39,733 nucleotides of DNA from Streptomyces flavotricini (GTDB taxonomy: Bacteria; Actinomycetota; Actinomycetes; Streptomycetales; Streptomycetaceae), in contig NZ_JAINUL010000001.1 of assembly GCF_020639365.1 (NCBI RefSeq), forward strand, positions 7,301,213 through 7,340,945. Direction: 5' to 3'. A program made the position numbers and the translations under genes. The notes beneath the pieces are model-generated. The model had not been told where the DNA came from. It made no database searches and was given only the letters and a program-made list of their open reading frames with translations. This document shows positions 14,760 through 23,709 of the stretch, in pieces. Position 1 is the first letter of the stretch; every line of letters begins with the position of its first letter.

Positions 14760-17705
14760 TCAAGGGCGGGTGGCCCACTCCAGTTCCAGCAGCGCCGAGT
14801 GGTAACTGCGGCCGGTGGCCCGGTCCATGCCCACTTCGCACATCCGGTTCGCCGACAGATGCGCGTCGAACGCCCGCGAGGTCACCTCCGCCGCCTCGCG
14901 CTCCGTCGCCGAGGCCGTCAGCTCCGGATGCAGCATGCCCCGGTCACCGGCGAAGGCACAGCAGCCCGCATCCTGCGGAACCACCACCTCCGTCGCGCAG
15001 GCCTCGGCCACCGCCCGCAGCTGCGCCACGACGCCCAAGTGATGCATGGAACAGGTCGGATGGAGCACGGCCGAGCCGACCGTGCGCCGGATCTCCAGGT
15101 GCGCGAGCAGCTCGTCCGCCGCCCACACGAGGGAGTCGACGACCGTCAGCTCCGCGTGCAGCGCCCGGTTGTCGTCCGTCAGGTACGGGACCACCTCGTG
15201 CGCGAGGCCCAGCGTGCACGAGGAGGCGTCGACCACCAGCGGCAGCCGCCCGCCTGCGGTCCAGCCCCAGGCGGCTTCCACGATCCGGTTGGCCATCACC
15301 CGGGTCCCGGCCTCGTACCCCTTCGAGTGCCAGATCGTCGCGCAGCAGGTGCCCGCGACGTCGCCGGGGATCCACACCGGCTTCCCGGCCCGCTCCGACA
15401 CCGCCACCACGGCCTCGGACAGCGAGGGGCCGGGCCGGCCGCCGGGCCCGCCGAAGATCCGGTTCACGCACGCCGGGTAGTACACCGCCGCCGCGCCCAC
15501 CCGCTCGGTGCGGGGTGGTTTCCCGGCGGCGCCGGGGAGCTGCGGCAGCCACTTCGGCACCAGGTCGGGCCGTACGGCCTTCCGTGCGGCCCCGGTGACC
15601 GCCTCCAGCAGCCGGTCCCCGACCGGGGCGGCCAGCCGGCCGACCAGCTTGTCGGCGGCGGCCACGGCCAGCCGGGCGGCGCCCTCCACTGCCTTGAACC
15701 GCTGCGCGGCGAGCTCGGCGGCGCGCTCCTCGCGCGCGCTGTGCCGGCGGTGGCGGAACTCCCGCATCAGTGCGCCCGTGTCGATGCCGACGGGACAGGC
15801 CAGCTTGCAGGTGGAGTCCCCGGCGCAGGTGTCCACGGCGTCGTAGCCGTAGGCGTCGAGCAGGCCGTCCAGCACCCGGGAGCCCGGCTGCTGGCGCACC
15901 ATCTCCCGGCGCAGCACGATCCGTTGGCGGGGCGTGGTCGTCAGGTCCTCGCTGGGGCAGGTCGGTTCGCAGAAGCCGCACTCGATGCACGGATCGGCCA
16001 CCGCCTCGACCCGCGGGATCGTCTTCAGCCCGCGCAGATGGGCCGCCGGATCGCGGTCGAGGAGGATGCGCGGGGCGAGCAGCCCGTCCGGGTCCACGAC
16101 CCGCTTCGTGCGCCACATCAGCTCGGTGGCCTTGGACCCCCACTCCAGTTCCAGGAAGGGGGCCATGTTGCGACCGGTGGAGTGCTCGGCCTTCAGCGAG
16201 CCGTCGAACCGTTCCACCGTCAGCCGGCAGAACGCGTCCATGAAGGCCCCGTACCGCTCCACGTCGGCGGGCTTCGCCGCGTCGAAGGCGAGCAGGAAGT
16301 GCAGGTTGCCGTGGGCCGCGTGGCCGGCGACGGCCGCGTCGAAGCCGTGCTCGGCCTGGAGCGCGAGGAGCGCCTCGCAGGCCTCGGCCAGCCGGGAGGG
16401 CGGCACCGCGAAGTCCTCGGTGATCAGGGTGGTGCCGGGGGCGCGGGCTCCGCCGACGGCGGTGACGAAGGCCTTGCGGGCCTTCCAGTACCCGTTGATC
16501 GTCTTCGTGTCGCGGGTGAACGCGTTGGTGATCGAGGCCGCCGGAGCGACCAGGTCCAGCCCGGCGATGACCTCGGCGGCGCGCCGCTCGTACCGCGCGC
16601 GGCCCGCCTCGTCCGGGGCGCGGAACTCCACCAGCAGGGCGGTGGTGTCCTTCGGCAGCGCGGCCCAGTCGGCGGGCACGCCCTCGACGCTGACCGAGGC
16701 GCGCAGGGTGTTGCCGTCCATCACCTCCACGGCCAGGGCGCCCGCCTCGTTGAACAGCGGTACGGCGGCGGCCGCGGCGGGCAGCGAGGGGAAGAAGAGC
16801 AGCGCGCTGGTGAGCTCGCGGTCCAGTGGCACGGTGTCGAAGACGACCTCGGCGATGAAGCCGAGGGTGCCCTCCGAACCGACCATCAGCCCGCGCAGGA
16901 TCTCGACGGGCCCGGCGCCGTCCAGGTATGCGTCGAGGCGGTAGCCGGTGGTGTTCTTGATCTCGTGCTTGGACCGGATCCGCGCGACGAGTTCCGGGTC
17001 GGCCTCGATCTCCCGCTTGATCTCCATCAGCCCGCGGCACAGCGCCGGTTCCGCGCGCTCCAGCTCCTCGTCCGCCGACGGGTCGGCGGTGTCCACGACG
17101 GTCCCGCCGGGCAGCACGAAGGTGAGGGAGGAGAGGGTGCGGTACGAGTTCCTCGTGGTCCCCGCGGTCATGCCGGACGCGTTGTTGGCGACGACCCCGC
17201 CGAGCGTGCAGGCGACGGCGCTCGCCGGATCGGGGCCGAGCACGCGGCCGTACCGGGCGAGCGCGGCGTTGGCCCGCGCCACGGTGGTGCCGGGCCGGAT
17301 CCGGGCGCGACGGCCCTCGTCCAGCACCTCGATGCCGGCCCAGTGGCGGCGTACGTCGACCAGGACGTCCTCGCCCTGGGCCTGGCCGTTCAGCGAGGTG
17401 CCGGCGGCGCGGAAGACGACCTCGCGGCCGCGGCCGTGCGCGTACGAGAGGACCGCGGAGACGTCGTCGATGTCCTCGGCGACCACCACGACCTGCGGCA
17501 GGAACCGGTACGGCGAGGCGTCGGAGGCGTAGCGGACCAGGTCGGAGACCTTCCACAGCACCTTGTCGGCGCCCAGCAGCTCCGTCAGCTCGGTGCGCAG
17601 CGGCTCCGGGGTGCCGGCGGCACGGTGATCGAGGACCCGGTCGGGGGCGGGGCCGGTGACGCTGTGCGGCCGCAGGGCCCCCGGCTTCGGTTCCAGCAGC
17701 GGCAT
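14760..17705 (-). CDS. FAD-linked oxidase with Fe-S domains, D-lactate/2-hydroxyacid dehydrogenase-like
   Basis: This 981-residue fusion joins a GlcD-type flavoprotein to a GlcF-type Fe-S domain. The FAD-binding PCMH fold covers about 65-300 (AAGTSLNGQAQG at 100-111; LGGVVANNASGM at 168-179; VGSEGTLGF at 275-283). The FAD-linked oxidase C-domain runs to about 545, with GHAAHGNLHF at 461-470. Two [4Fe-4S]-type Cys clusters follow (Cys573/576/579/583 and Cys627/633/637). Two CCG-like segments lie near the C-terminus, including DAGCCAFAGDRG. The family oxidises D-lactate or related 2-hydroxyacids and passes electrons to quinone at the membrane. The ATG at 17705 has GAGGGG seven bases ahead. It stands alone, with MarR upstream on the same strand. 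Confidence 0.9.
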   Translation of the reverse strand: MPLLEPKPGALRPHSVTGPAPDRVLDHRAAGTPEPLRTELTELLGADKVLWKVSDLVRYASDASPYRFLPQVVVVAEDIDDVSAVLSYAHGRGREVVFRAAGTSLNGQAQGEDVLVDVRRHWAGIEVLDEGRRARIRPGTTVARANAALARYGRVLGPDPASAVACTLGGVVANNASGMTAGTTRNSYRTLSSLTFVLPGGTVVDTADPSADEELERAEPALCRGLMEIKREIEADPELVARIRSKHEIKNTTGYRLDAYLDGAGPVEILRGLMVGSEGTLGFIAEVVFDTVPLDRELTSALLFFPSLPAAAAAVPLFNEAGALAVEVMDGNTLRASVSVEGVPADWAALPKDTTALLVEFRAPDEAGRARYERRAAEVIAGLDLVAPAASITNAFTRDTKTINGYWKARKAFVTAVGGARAPGTTLITEDFAVPPSRLAEACEALLALQAEHGFDAAVAGHAAHGNLHFLLAFDAAKPADVERYGAFMDAFCRLTVERFDGSLKAEHSTGRNMAPFLELEWGSKATELMWRTKRVVDPDGLLAPRILLDRDPAAHLRGLKTIPRVEAVADPCIECGFCEPTCPSEDLTTTPRQRIVLRREMVRQQPGSRVLDGLLDAYGYDAVDTCAGDSTCKLACPVGIDTGALMREFRHRRHSAREERAAELAAQRFKAVEGAARLAVAAADKLVGRLAAPVGDRLLEAVTGAARKAVRPDLVPKWLPQLPGAAGKPPRTERVGAAAVYYPACVNRIFGGPGGRPGPSLSEAVVAVSERAGKPVWIPGDVAGTCCATIWHSKGYEAGTRVMANRIVEAAWGWTAGGRLPLVVDASSCTLGLAHEVVPYLTDDNRALHAELTVVDSLVWAADELLAHLEIRRTVGSAVLHPTCSMHHLGVVAQLRAVAEACATEVVVPQDAGCCAFAGDRGMLHPELTASATEREAAEVTSRAFDAHLSANRMCEVGMDRATGRSYHSALLELEWATRP

Positions 17706-17778
17706 GCGCGACCCCTCGACTACTCGTTCGGCCCAATCCGCGGAACCCTCTGCCTCTGCCGGCCGCGGAGCGGCCTTC

Positions 17779-18240
17779 TCAGCAGCTGCCCTCCAGCGGG
17801 GCGTCCGTCAGAGCGTTCAGCAGGCCGCCGAGCACCTCGCGCTGTTCGGCGGTCAACGGAGCCAGGATCTCCTCTGCCGCGTCGGTTCGCGCGTTGCGCA
17901 GCCGGCGCAGCGTGGCGCGGCCCGTGTCGGTCAGCTCGATCCTTATGACCCGCCGGTTCGCCGGATCGGGCGCGCGACGCACGCATTCGGCGGCCTCCAG
18001 GCCGTCCACCAGCGTGGTCACGGCGCGGGGCACGACTTCCAGGCGGGCGGCGAGGTCCGCCATCCGGGGCGGCCGGTCGCCGTCGTAGTGCGAGACGAGG
18101 CGCAGCAGCCGGCTCTGGGCGGGGGTGATGCCGAGCGGTTCCAGATGGTGCTTCTGGATCCGGTGGAGCCGGCGGGTCAGCCGCAGCAGCTGCTCGGCGA
18201 GCACGCCGTCCGTGCTGTCGGTTTCGGAAGCGGTCCTCAT
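17779..18240 (-). CDS. MarR family transcriptional regulator
   Basis: This 153-residue winged-helix repressor of the MarR family has helices LAEQLLRLTRRLHRIQKHHLE, the recognition region MADLAARLEVVPRAVTTLVDGLEAAECV and the wing DPANRRVIRIELTDTG. MarR proteins usually repress a divergent neighbour and are released by a small ligand. Here the neighbour is an ABC exporter whose promoter region holds a perfect palindrome. The ATG at 18240 keeps the family length. TACTGT ends eight bases before it, suggesting a leaderless or very short leader, and a second -10-like TATACT lies at 18280-18275. In-frame starts at 18270 and 18288 are less likely. Confidence 0.88.
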   Translation of the reverse strand: MRTASETDSTDGVLAEQLLRLTRRLHRIQKHHLEPLGITPAQSRLLRLVSHYDGDRPPRMADLAARLEVVPRAVTTLVDGLEAAECVRRAPDPANRRVIRIELTDTGRATLRRLRNARTDAAEEILAPLTAEQREVLGGLLNALTDAPLEGSC

Positions 18241-18269
18241 ACTGGGAAACAGTACCAGGACCCCGTTCA

Positions 18270-18303
18270 TTGTGAGTATAGGTAACAATGAGCTATGCTC
18301 ATT
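18270..18303. promoter_or_regulatory. Divergent promoter region with MarR-type palindrome
   Basis: AATGAGC-TAT-GCTCATT (18287-18303) is a perfect 7-3-7 inverted repeat between the marR gene and the ABC exporter. On the plus strand TTGTGA (18270-18275) and TATGCT (18294-18299) form a plausible -35/-10 pair with an 18-base spacer, so the palindrome covers the exporter -10. On the minus strand TATACT (18280-18275) could serve marR. Occupation by a MarR dimer would block both promoters. Confidence 0.55.
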
Positions 18304-18353
18304 CGAGTCTCGTCAGGTCCCGTACTCAGACAGGTCTCGCCAGAAGGAGGCCC

Positions 18354-20210
18354 ATGCGCCCCGAAGAGCCGAAATGGATCCCATCGAAAGAAGCCCTCGA
18401 CCCGAACCGGCCCGCCCCCGCGGAGCAGCCGCGTGAGCTGCGCCGGATCGTGGGCCTGTTCCGCCCCTACCGCGGCCGCCTCGCCGTCGTCGGGCTGCTC
18501 GTCTGCGCCTCCTCGCTGGTTGCGGTGGCCTCGCCGTTCCTGCTGAAGGAGATCCTGGACGTCGCCATCCCGCAGGGGCGCACCGGGCTGCTCAGCCTGC
18601 TCGCGCTCGGCATGATCCTCACCGCGGTCGTCACCAGCGTCTTCGGCGTGCTGCAGACGCTGATCTCCACCACCGTCGGCCAGCGCGTCATGCACGACCT
18701 GCGCACCGCCGTCTACGCCCAGCTCCAGCGGATGCCGCTGGCCTTCTTCACCCGCACCCGGACCGGCGAGGTGCAGTCCCGCATAGCCAACGACATCGGC
18801 GGCATGCAGGCGACCGTCACCTCCACCGCGACCTCGCTCGTCTCCAACCTGACGGCGGTGATCGCCTCCATCGTCGCGATGCTCGCGCTCGACTGGCGGC
18901 TCACCCTGGTCTCGCTGCTCCTGCTGCCCGTGTTCGTGTGGATCAGCCGGCGCGTGGGCCGCGAGCGCAAGAAGATCACCCTGCAGCGGCAGAAGCAGAT
19001 GGCCGCCATGGCCGCGACGGTCACCGAATCGCTGTCGGTGAGCGGCATCCTGCTCGGCCGCACCATGGGCCGCGCCGACTCGCTGACGCGGTCCTTCTCC
19101 GACGAGTCCGAGAAGCTCGTCGATCTCGAGGTGCGCTCCAGCATGGCCGGGCGCTGGCGGATGTCCACCATCGGCATCGTCATGGCCGCCATGCCCGCGC
19201 TCATCTACTGGGCCGCGGGCATGACCCTCCGGCCGGGCGCCCCCTCGCTGTCGGTCGGCACCCTCGTCGCCTTCGTCACGCTCCAGCAGGGCCTGTTCCG
19301 CCCCGCGGTGAGCCTGCTGTCGACCGGAGTGCAGATCCAGACCTCGCTCGCCCTGTTCAGCCGCATCTTCGAGTACCTCGACCTGCCGGTGGACATCACC
19401 GAGCGCGCGGAGCCGGTACGCCTGGACCGGGCCCGGGGCGAGGTGCGGCTGGAGGACGTGCACTTCGCGTACGACGCCAAGCACGGGCCCACCCTGACGG
19501 GGATCGACATCACCGTCCCGGCCGGCGGCTCGCTCGCCGTGGTCGGCCCCACCGGCTCCGGCAAGAGCACCCTGAGCTACCTCGTGCCCCGGCTCTACGA
19601 CGTCACCGGCGGCCGGGTCGCCCTCGACGGGGTGGACGTCCGCGATCTCGACTTCGACTCGCTCGCCCGCTCCATCGGGGTGGTCTCCCAGGAGACGTAC
19701 CTCTTCCACGCCTCCGTCGCCGACAACCTCCGCTTCGCCAAGCCGGACGCCACCGACGAGGAGATAGCCGAGGCGGCCCGCGCGGCCCAGATCCACGAGC
19801 ACATCGAGTCACTGCCCGACGGCTACGACACCCTGGTCGGCGAGCGCGGCTACCGCTTCTCCGGAGGCGAGAAGCAGCGCCTCGCCATCGCGCGCACGAT
19901 CCTGCGCGACCCGCCGGTCCTGATCCTCGACGAGGCCACCAGTGCGCTCGACACCCGCACGGAGCATGCCGTGCAGCGGGCCATCGACAACCTCTCCCAA
20001 GGCCGCACCACGATCACCATCGCGCACCGTCTCTCCACCGTCCGCGACGCCGACCAGATCGTCGTCCTGGACAAGGGGCGCATCGCCGAGCGCGGTACGC
20101 ACGAGGAGCTGCTGGAGGCGGACGGCCGGTACGCGGCCCTGGTGCGCCGGGACCGGGAAGCCGCGCTCACGCCGGAGACGGTCGTACATCCCGCGCCGGT
20201 AAAAGTGTGA
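18354..20210 (+). CDS. ABC exporter (homodimer-type, fused TMD-NBD)
   Basis: This 618-residue exporter has six membrane helices in residues 35-335. Its complete NBD shows GPTGSGKST (Walker A, about 398-406), the Q-loop in VVSQETYLF, the signature FSGGEKQR, Walker B VLILDEATSALD and H-loop AHRLS. Since every ATP-site motif is intact and no second half-transporter gene is adjacent, it probably works as a homodimer. The ATG at 18354 is chosen over the one at 18288 because AGAAGGAGG sits just upstream and because the earlier ATG lies inside the palindrome. Divergence from marR suggests MarR control, fitting drug or metabolite export; the substrate is unknown. Confidence 0.92.
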   Translation: MRPEEPKWIPSKEALDPNRPAPAEQPRELRRIVGLFRPYRGRLAVVGLLVCASSLVAVASPFLLKEILDVAIPQGRTGLLSLLALGMILTAVVTSVFGVLQTLISTTVGQRVMHDLRTAVYAQLQRMPLAFFTRTRTGEVQSRIANDIGGMQATVTSTATSLVSNLTAVIASIVAMLALDWRLTLVSLLLLPVFVWISRRVGRERKKITLQRQKQMAAMAATVTESLSVSGILLGRTMGRADSLTRSFSDESEKLVDLEVRSSMAGRWRMSTIGIVMAAMPALIYWAAGMTLRPGAPSLSVGTLVAFVTLQQGLFRPAVSLLSTGVQIQTSLALFSRIFEYLDLPVDITERAEPVRLDRARGEVRLEDVHFAYDAKHGPTLTGIDITVPAGGSLAVVGPTGSGKSTLSYLVPRLYDVTGGRVALDGVDVRDLDFDSLARSIGVVSQETYLFHASVADNLRFAKPDATDEEIAEAARAAQIHEHIESLPDGYDTLVGERGYRFSGGEKQRLAIARTILRDPPVLILDEATSALDTRTEHAVQRAIDNLSQGRTTITIAHRLSTVRDADQIVVLDKGRIAERGTHEELLEADGRYAALVRRDREAALTPETVVHPAPVKV

Positions 20211-20261
20211 TCGTATGACCAATATCCGGGCGTAATGCCTGGAATATGGCGCTTCCCGGGT

Positions 20262-20267
20262 TAGCGT
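20262..20267 (+). promoter_or_regulatory. Candidate -10 element for a leaderless mltG-like transcript
   Basis: TAGCGT ends six bases before the ATG at 20274, and no Shine-Dalgarno sequence is visible upstream. This spacing puts the transcription start at, or one base from, the start codon. A weak -35 (CTGGAA, 20239-20244) lies 17 bases upstream of the hexamer. Confidence 0.4.
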
Positions 20268-20273
20268 GCCCGC

Positions 20274-21206
20274 ATGCGCCATGAGTACCAGCCGCCACGG
20301 CGTCGCTCCCGGCTCACCCGCCGGGGCCGTCTGGCGCTCTTCCTCGGCATGCTGCTCGTCGTCGGTGCGGCCGCTCTGTTTCCGCTGCTGCGGGGCGGGG
20401 GAGCCCCCGAGAAGCCGCGCCGGCTGACCATCCCGGAGGGCTGGCGGACACCCCAGGTGTACGCCGCGATCGACCGCGAGCTGAAGCTCCCCGCCGGGTC
20501 CACCAAGGCGGCCGTCCCCACGGCCGGACTGGCCCTGCCCGCAGAGGCGAAGGGCAATCCGGAAGGCTTCCTGTTCCCGGCGACGTACCCCGTGACCTCC
20601 AAATCCACCCCGGCCACCCTGCTCGCTCACATGGTGGACACGGCGAACCGGAAGCTGGCGACCAAGGCCGTCGCCGACGGCGCCAAGGCCTACGGGATGA
20701 CCCCGTATCAGACGGCCACGCTCGCCAGCATCATCGAGGCGGAAGCCGAGTCCCGCAGCGACCGGGGCAAGGTCGCCCGGGTCGTGCACAACCGGCTGGC
20801 ACGCTCGATGCCCCTCCAGATGGACTCCACCATCAACTACGCGCTGAACCGCAGCACGGTGGACACCAAGCTGAGCGAGACGCGGATCGACAGCCCCTTC
20901 AACACCTATGAGCGCCAGGGGCTCCCGCCGACCCCGATCGACAGCCCGGGTCTGGAGTCGATGGCCGCGGCCGTCGCGCCGACCCCCGGCGACTGGCTGT
21001 TCTTCGTCACCGTGAAGCCGGGGGACACCCGCTTCTCGGCGACGTACGAGCAGCACAAGAAGCACGTCGCCGAGTTCAACCGGATCCGGGCCGGCGCCGG
21101 TACCGGCGCCGGTACCGGCGCCGGGACGGGGCCGGGGTCGCGGTCGGGTGCGGGGACCAGTGACGCGGCGGCCGGGCACGCCAGGGCGGGCTCCCGCGCG
21201 GGCTAG
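20274..21206 (+). CDS. mltG: Endolytic murein transglycosylase, MltG/YceG-like
   Basis: This 310-residue membrane-anchored protein has a positively charged N-terminus and one membrane segment (about 19-38). A LysM-like region (LTIPEGWRTPQVYAAI, 51-66) is followed by the YceG catalytic domain. The likely catalytic Glu is Glu155 in ASIIEAEA, and VHNRLARSMPLQMDSTINYAL (171-191) is the family core. MltG cleaves nascent peptidoglycan strands and thereby limits glycan length. It is somewhat shorter than typical MltG, and its C-terminus is a Gly/Ala/Thr repeat. Streptomyces usually has a longer mltG in the aroE region, so this may be a second paralogue. The gene may be leaderless (see 20262). Confidence 0.85.
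   Translation: MRHEYQPPRRRSRLTRRGRLALFLGMLLVVGAAALFPLLRGGGAPEKPRRLTIPEGWRTPQVYAAIDRELKLPAGSTKAAVPTAGLALPAEAKGNPEGFLFPATYPVTSKSTPATLLAHMVDTANRKLATKAVADGAKAYGMTPYQTATLASIIEAEAESRSDRGKVARVVHNRLARSMPLQMDSTINYALNRSTVDTKLSETRIDSPFNTYERQGLPPTPIDSPGLESMAAAVAPTPGDWLFFVTVKPGDTRFSATYEQHKKHVAEFNRIRAGAGTGAGTGAGTGPGSRSGAGTSDAAAGHARAGSRAG
21093..21128 (+). repeat. 12-bp tandem repeat in the mltG-like gene
   Basis: Two exact copies of GGCGCCGGTACC are followed by a variant, GGCGCCGGGACG, encoding a Gly-Ala-Gly-Thr run near the C-terminus. It looks like a slippage-prone, non-catalytic tail. Confidence 0.8.
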
Positions 21207-21273
21207 GTCGGAACATTCCCCGGGGGGTGTCCGGCGGACCGGTCCCGGGCGGTGTCGTGTCGATCAGGCCGGA

Positions 21274-22410
21274 TCAGGCGGAGGGGGCCGCGGCCGGTTC
21301 GTGGGCGTCGTCGGTGCCGTCCGCGGGGGCAGGGTCCGTGGACTCGGTGCCGCGGGCCAGCAGGCGGCGGATCTCGCGGACCGCGGCGCCTCCGGCGCGG
21401 TTGGCGCCGATCGTCGACGCCGACGGGCCGTAGCCGACCAGGTGGACGCGCTCGTCGCGGACCGCGCGGGTGCCCTCGACCCGTATGCCGCCACCGGTCT
21501 CGCGCAGGTGCAGCGGCGCGAGGTGCTCGATGGCGGCGCGGAAGCCGGTGGCCCACAGGATCACGTCGGCCTCCACCTGCCTTCCGCCGGCCCAGGCGAC
21601 GCCGGTCGCCGTGATCCGGTCGAACATCGGTTGCCGGTCCAGCACTCCGGAGGCCAGTCCGGCCCGGACGGCCTCGTTCAGCGGGAGCCCGGTCACGCTG
21701 ACCACGCTCTGCGGCGGCAGCCCCCGCCGCACCCGTTCGTCGACGAGGGCCACCACTTCCCGGCCTTCGGCCTCGCCGAAGCCACCGTCGCGGAACACGG
21801 GGGGCCGGCGGGTCACCCAGGTGGTCTCGGCCGCCACCTCCGCGATCTCCAGCAGGTGCTGCACAGCCGAGGTGCCGCCGCCCACCACGACCACCCGGGA
21901 CCCGGCGAACTCCTGCGGACCCGGGTAGTTCGCGGTGTGCAGCTGACGGCCCCGAAACGTCTCCTGACCCGGGTAGCGCGGCCAGAACGGCCGGTCCCAG
22001 GTCCCGGTCGCGTTGATCAGCGCCCGCGCGGACCAGATCCCGGCCGAGGTCTCCACCCGCAGCCGCCCGTCGCCCCCGTCCCGTACGGCCGCCACGTCCA
22101 CGGGGCGCCGTACCCGCAGCCCGAACCGCTCCTCGTACGCCGCGAAGTACTCCCCGATCACCGCCGAGGAGGGCCGCAGCGGGTCGGCGCCCGTGAGCTC
22201 CATGCCCGGCAGCGCGTGCATCCCGTGCACCTTGCCGTAGGTGAGCGAGGGCCAGCGGAACTGCCACGCGCCGCCGGGGCGGGGTGCGTGGTCGAGCACC
22301 ACGTGCCCGATCCCGGCCCGCGCCAGGTGGTAGGCACTGGACAATCCCGCCTGCCCGGCCCCGACGACCACCACGTCGACGTCCGCCGCACCACGCACCA
22401 TTTCGTTCAC
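21274..22410 (-). CDS. FAD-dependent monooxygenase-like oxidoreductase (Trk/YhlE-type)
   Basis: This 378-residue flavoprotein has an N-terminal FAD Rossmann motif GAGQAG (17-22) after a beta strand (VDVVVVG). A second, NAD(P)H-binding motif GGGTSA lies in the middle, and ATGF marks the family near residue 290. The layout (INATGTW, WVTRRPP) matches small flavin monooxygenases and putative K+-transport-associated flavoproteins. Substrate is unknown. The start is GTG at 22410 or ATG at 22401; neither has a strong ribosome-binding site. The last 30 residues are acidic and Ala/Pro-rich. It is convergent with mltG, with a 67-base gap in which no convincing terminator is seen. Confidence 0.85.
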   Translation of the reverse strand: MNEMVRGAADVDVVVVGAGQAGLSSAYHLARAGIGHVVLDHAPRPGGAWQFRWPSLTYGKVHGMHALPGMELTGADPLRPSSAVIGEYFAAYEERFGLRVRRPVDVAAVRDGGDGRLRVETSAGIWSARALINATGTWDRPFWPRYPGQETFRGRQLHTANYPGPQEFAGSRVVVVGGGTSAVQHLLEIAEVAAETTWVTRRPPVFRDGGFGEAEGREVVALVDERVRRGLPPQSVVSVTGLPLNEAVRAGLASGVLDRQPMFDRITATGVAWAGGRQVEADVILWATGFRAAIEHLAPLHLRETGGGIRVEGTRAVRDERVHLVGYGPSASTIGANRAGGAAVREIRRLLARGTESTDPAPADGTDDAHEPAAAPSA

Positions 22411-22471
22411 GGTTCTACCAACCGGCCGGCCCGGCGAGATCTTCCCTGGGCCGTGTCGACAAGAGACGGCC

Positions 22472-23149
22472 TCAGGCCGCCGGGTGCTCGCAGAGCCAGT
22501 CGTAGGCGGCCTCCGCGCTGAAATCGCGCTGGCCGCCGCGGAACATCAGGCCGGCGCCGGTGAAGGCCGGGTCGTGGGACGCGGCCGGCACGTACGGGAC
22601 CGCCACGCAGGCCATCCCGGCCGCCTGGGCCGCCAGGGCGCCCGGGACCGCGTCCTCGACGACCACGCAGTCAGCGGGGTCCGCGCCGAGGCGGCGGGCC
22701 GCCTCCAGGAACACGTCGGGGGCGGGCTTGCCCTGCGCCACCTCCTCGGCGGAGACCGCCGTCGTCAGCAGCGCGTCCAGGCCCGTCCCCACCAGCACGG
22801 CGTCGATCGCCTCGCGCGAGGACCCGGACGCCACCGCCATCGGGACCCCCTCCGCGTGCAGCCTCTCCACGAACTTGCGCATCTCGGGGAAGGCCTCGGT
22901 CCCGTTCCGGGCCAGCTCCAGGTACGCGGCGTTCTGCTCGGCCAGCAGCTGCTCCACCGGGGCCTGGACCCCGTACCGGTCCCTGAGGATCTGCAGCGTC
23001 TCCAGGGTGCCGATGCCGATGAAGCGCGCGTGCTGCTCCCAGGTGAAATCGGGGACCCCGTGCCGCGCCAGGGTGCGGCGTCCGGACTCGTAGTAGTTCG
23101 GCTCGCTGTCCACGAGGGTGCCGTCGAGATCGAATATGACCGAAATCAT
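22472..23149 (-). CDS. HAD superfamily phosphatase/beta-phosphoglucomutase-like
   Basis: This 225-residue HAD hydrolase opens with the catalytic motif DLDGTLVDSE (Asp7 nucleophile, Asp9 acid/base). Motif II is VASGSSREAI, motif III the Lys in GKPAPDVFLEAARRLG, and motif IV VVVEDAVPG. The helical cap between motifs I and II is of the subclass I type found in beta-phosphoglucomutase and 2-deoxyglucose-6-phosphatase. The start at 23149 places motif I at the extreme N-terminus; longer in-frame starts exist upstream (23191 and 23176), so it is not certain. Substrate is presumably a small sugar phosphate. Confidence 0.88.
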   Translation of the reverse strand: MISVIFDLDGTLVDSEPNYYESGRRTLARHGVPDFTWEQHARFIGIGTLETLQILRDRYGVQAPVEQLLAEQNAAYLELARNGTEAFPEMRKFVERLHAEGVPMAVASGSSREAIDAVLVGTGLDALLTTAVSAEEVAQGKPAPDVFLEAARRLGADPADCVVVEDAVPGALAAQAAGMACVAVPYVPAASHDPAFTGAGLMFRGGQRDFSAEAAYDWLCEHPAA

Positions 23150-23195
23150 CCGCTCTGCCCGTCCTGCCGGTTGCATACCTGTCCCGGCCATCCTG

Positions 23196-23675
23196 TCAGG
23201 GTTTGCGCGCCGCCCGTCCCACGGACTCCACCAGCGGCAGCAGCCGGTGTGCGACGCGCTCGCGCAGCGCCACCTCCGTACGGGTGCGGACCACGCCCGG
23301 CAGCCGGATCAGCCGCTGGATCACGTCCTCCAGATGCGCGTTGTCCCGGGCCGCCACCCGGGTCAGCAGATCTCCGCCGCCGGTGATGGAAAAGGCCTCG
23401 ATGATCTCGGGTACGGCGGCCAGGGCCTCGCCGACCTCGTCCAGGTGCCCCTGCGTGACCTCGATGTGCACGAAGGCCAGCACGGGATGCCCGAGCGCCG
23501 CGGGGGAGAGGACGGGACCGGTTCCGGTGATCACCCCGGTGCGCTCCAGCCGGTCCAGCCGGGCCTGCAGGGTGCCGCGCGCGACCCCGAGGATCCGGGC
23601 GTACTCGCGGACGCTGGTGCGCGGCTGTTCGATCAGCAGACGCAGGATCCGGGTGTCGAGCTCGTCCACCGCCAT
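23196..23675 (-). CDS. Lrp/AsnC family transcriptional regulator
   Basis: This 159-residue feast/famine regulator has an N-terminal HTH at about 3-50 (ELDTRILRLLIEQPRTSV, EYARILGVARGTLQARLDRLERTGVI). The C-terminal RAM/effector domain contains AFVHIEVTQ, ITGGGDLLTRV and VRTRTEVALRERV. Such proteins form dimers to octamers and respond to amino acids. The ATG at 23675 gives the normal family length. TACAGT ends six bases before it with no Shine-Dalgarno, so the transcript is probably leaderless. That hexamer lies inside a near-palindrome (23682-23700) that recurs upstream of the FUSC gene at 32433. Autorepression is therefore likely, but is inference. It diverges from the SDR-photolyase operon. 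Confidence 0.9.
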   Translation of the reverse strand: MAVDELDTRILRLLIEQPRTSVREYARILGVARGTLQARLDRLERTGVITGTGPVLSPAALGHPVLAFVHIEVTQGHLDEVGEALAAVPEIIEAFSITGGGDLLTRVAARDNAHLEDVIQRLIRLPGVVRTRTEVALRERVAHRLLPLVESVGRAARKP

Positions 23676-23681
23676 GTCGTG

Positions 23682-23700
23682 ACTGTACCAATGGCCCAGT
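23682..23700. promoter_or_regulatory. Putative Lrp/AsnC operator over the lrp -10 element (copy 1)
   Basis: ACTGTACCAATGGCCCAGT differs at only two of 19 positions from the perfectly symmetric sequence at 32216-32234. Read on the minus strand, its end is TACAGT, a -10 hexamer six bases before the lrp ATG. The two bases that break the symmetry (TA for GG) are exactly those that create the hexamer. Confidence 0.6.
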
Positions 23701-23709
23701 GAGGTCCCT

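Noticed and set aside
21207..21273. Possible terminator between mltG and the FAD oxidoreductase
   Set aside because: Only short, interrupted complementarity (such as CCGGCGGACCGG) is visible; no stable hairpin could be drawn.
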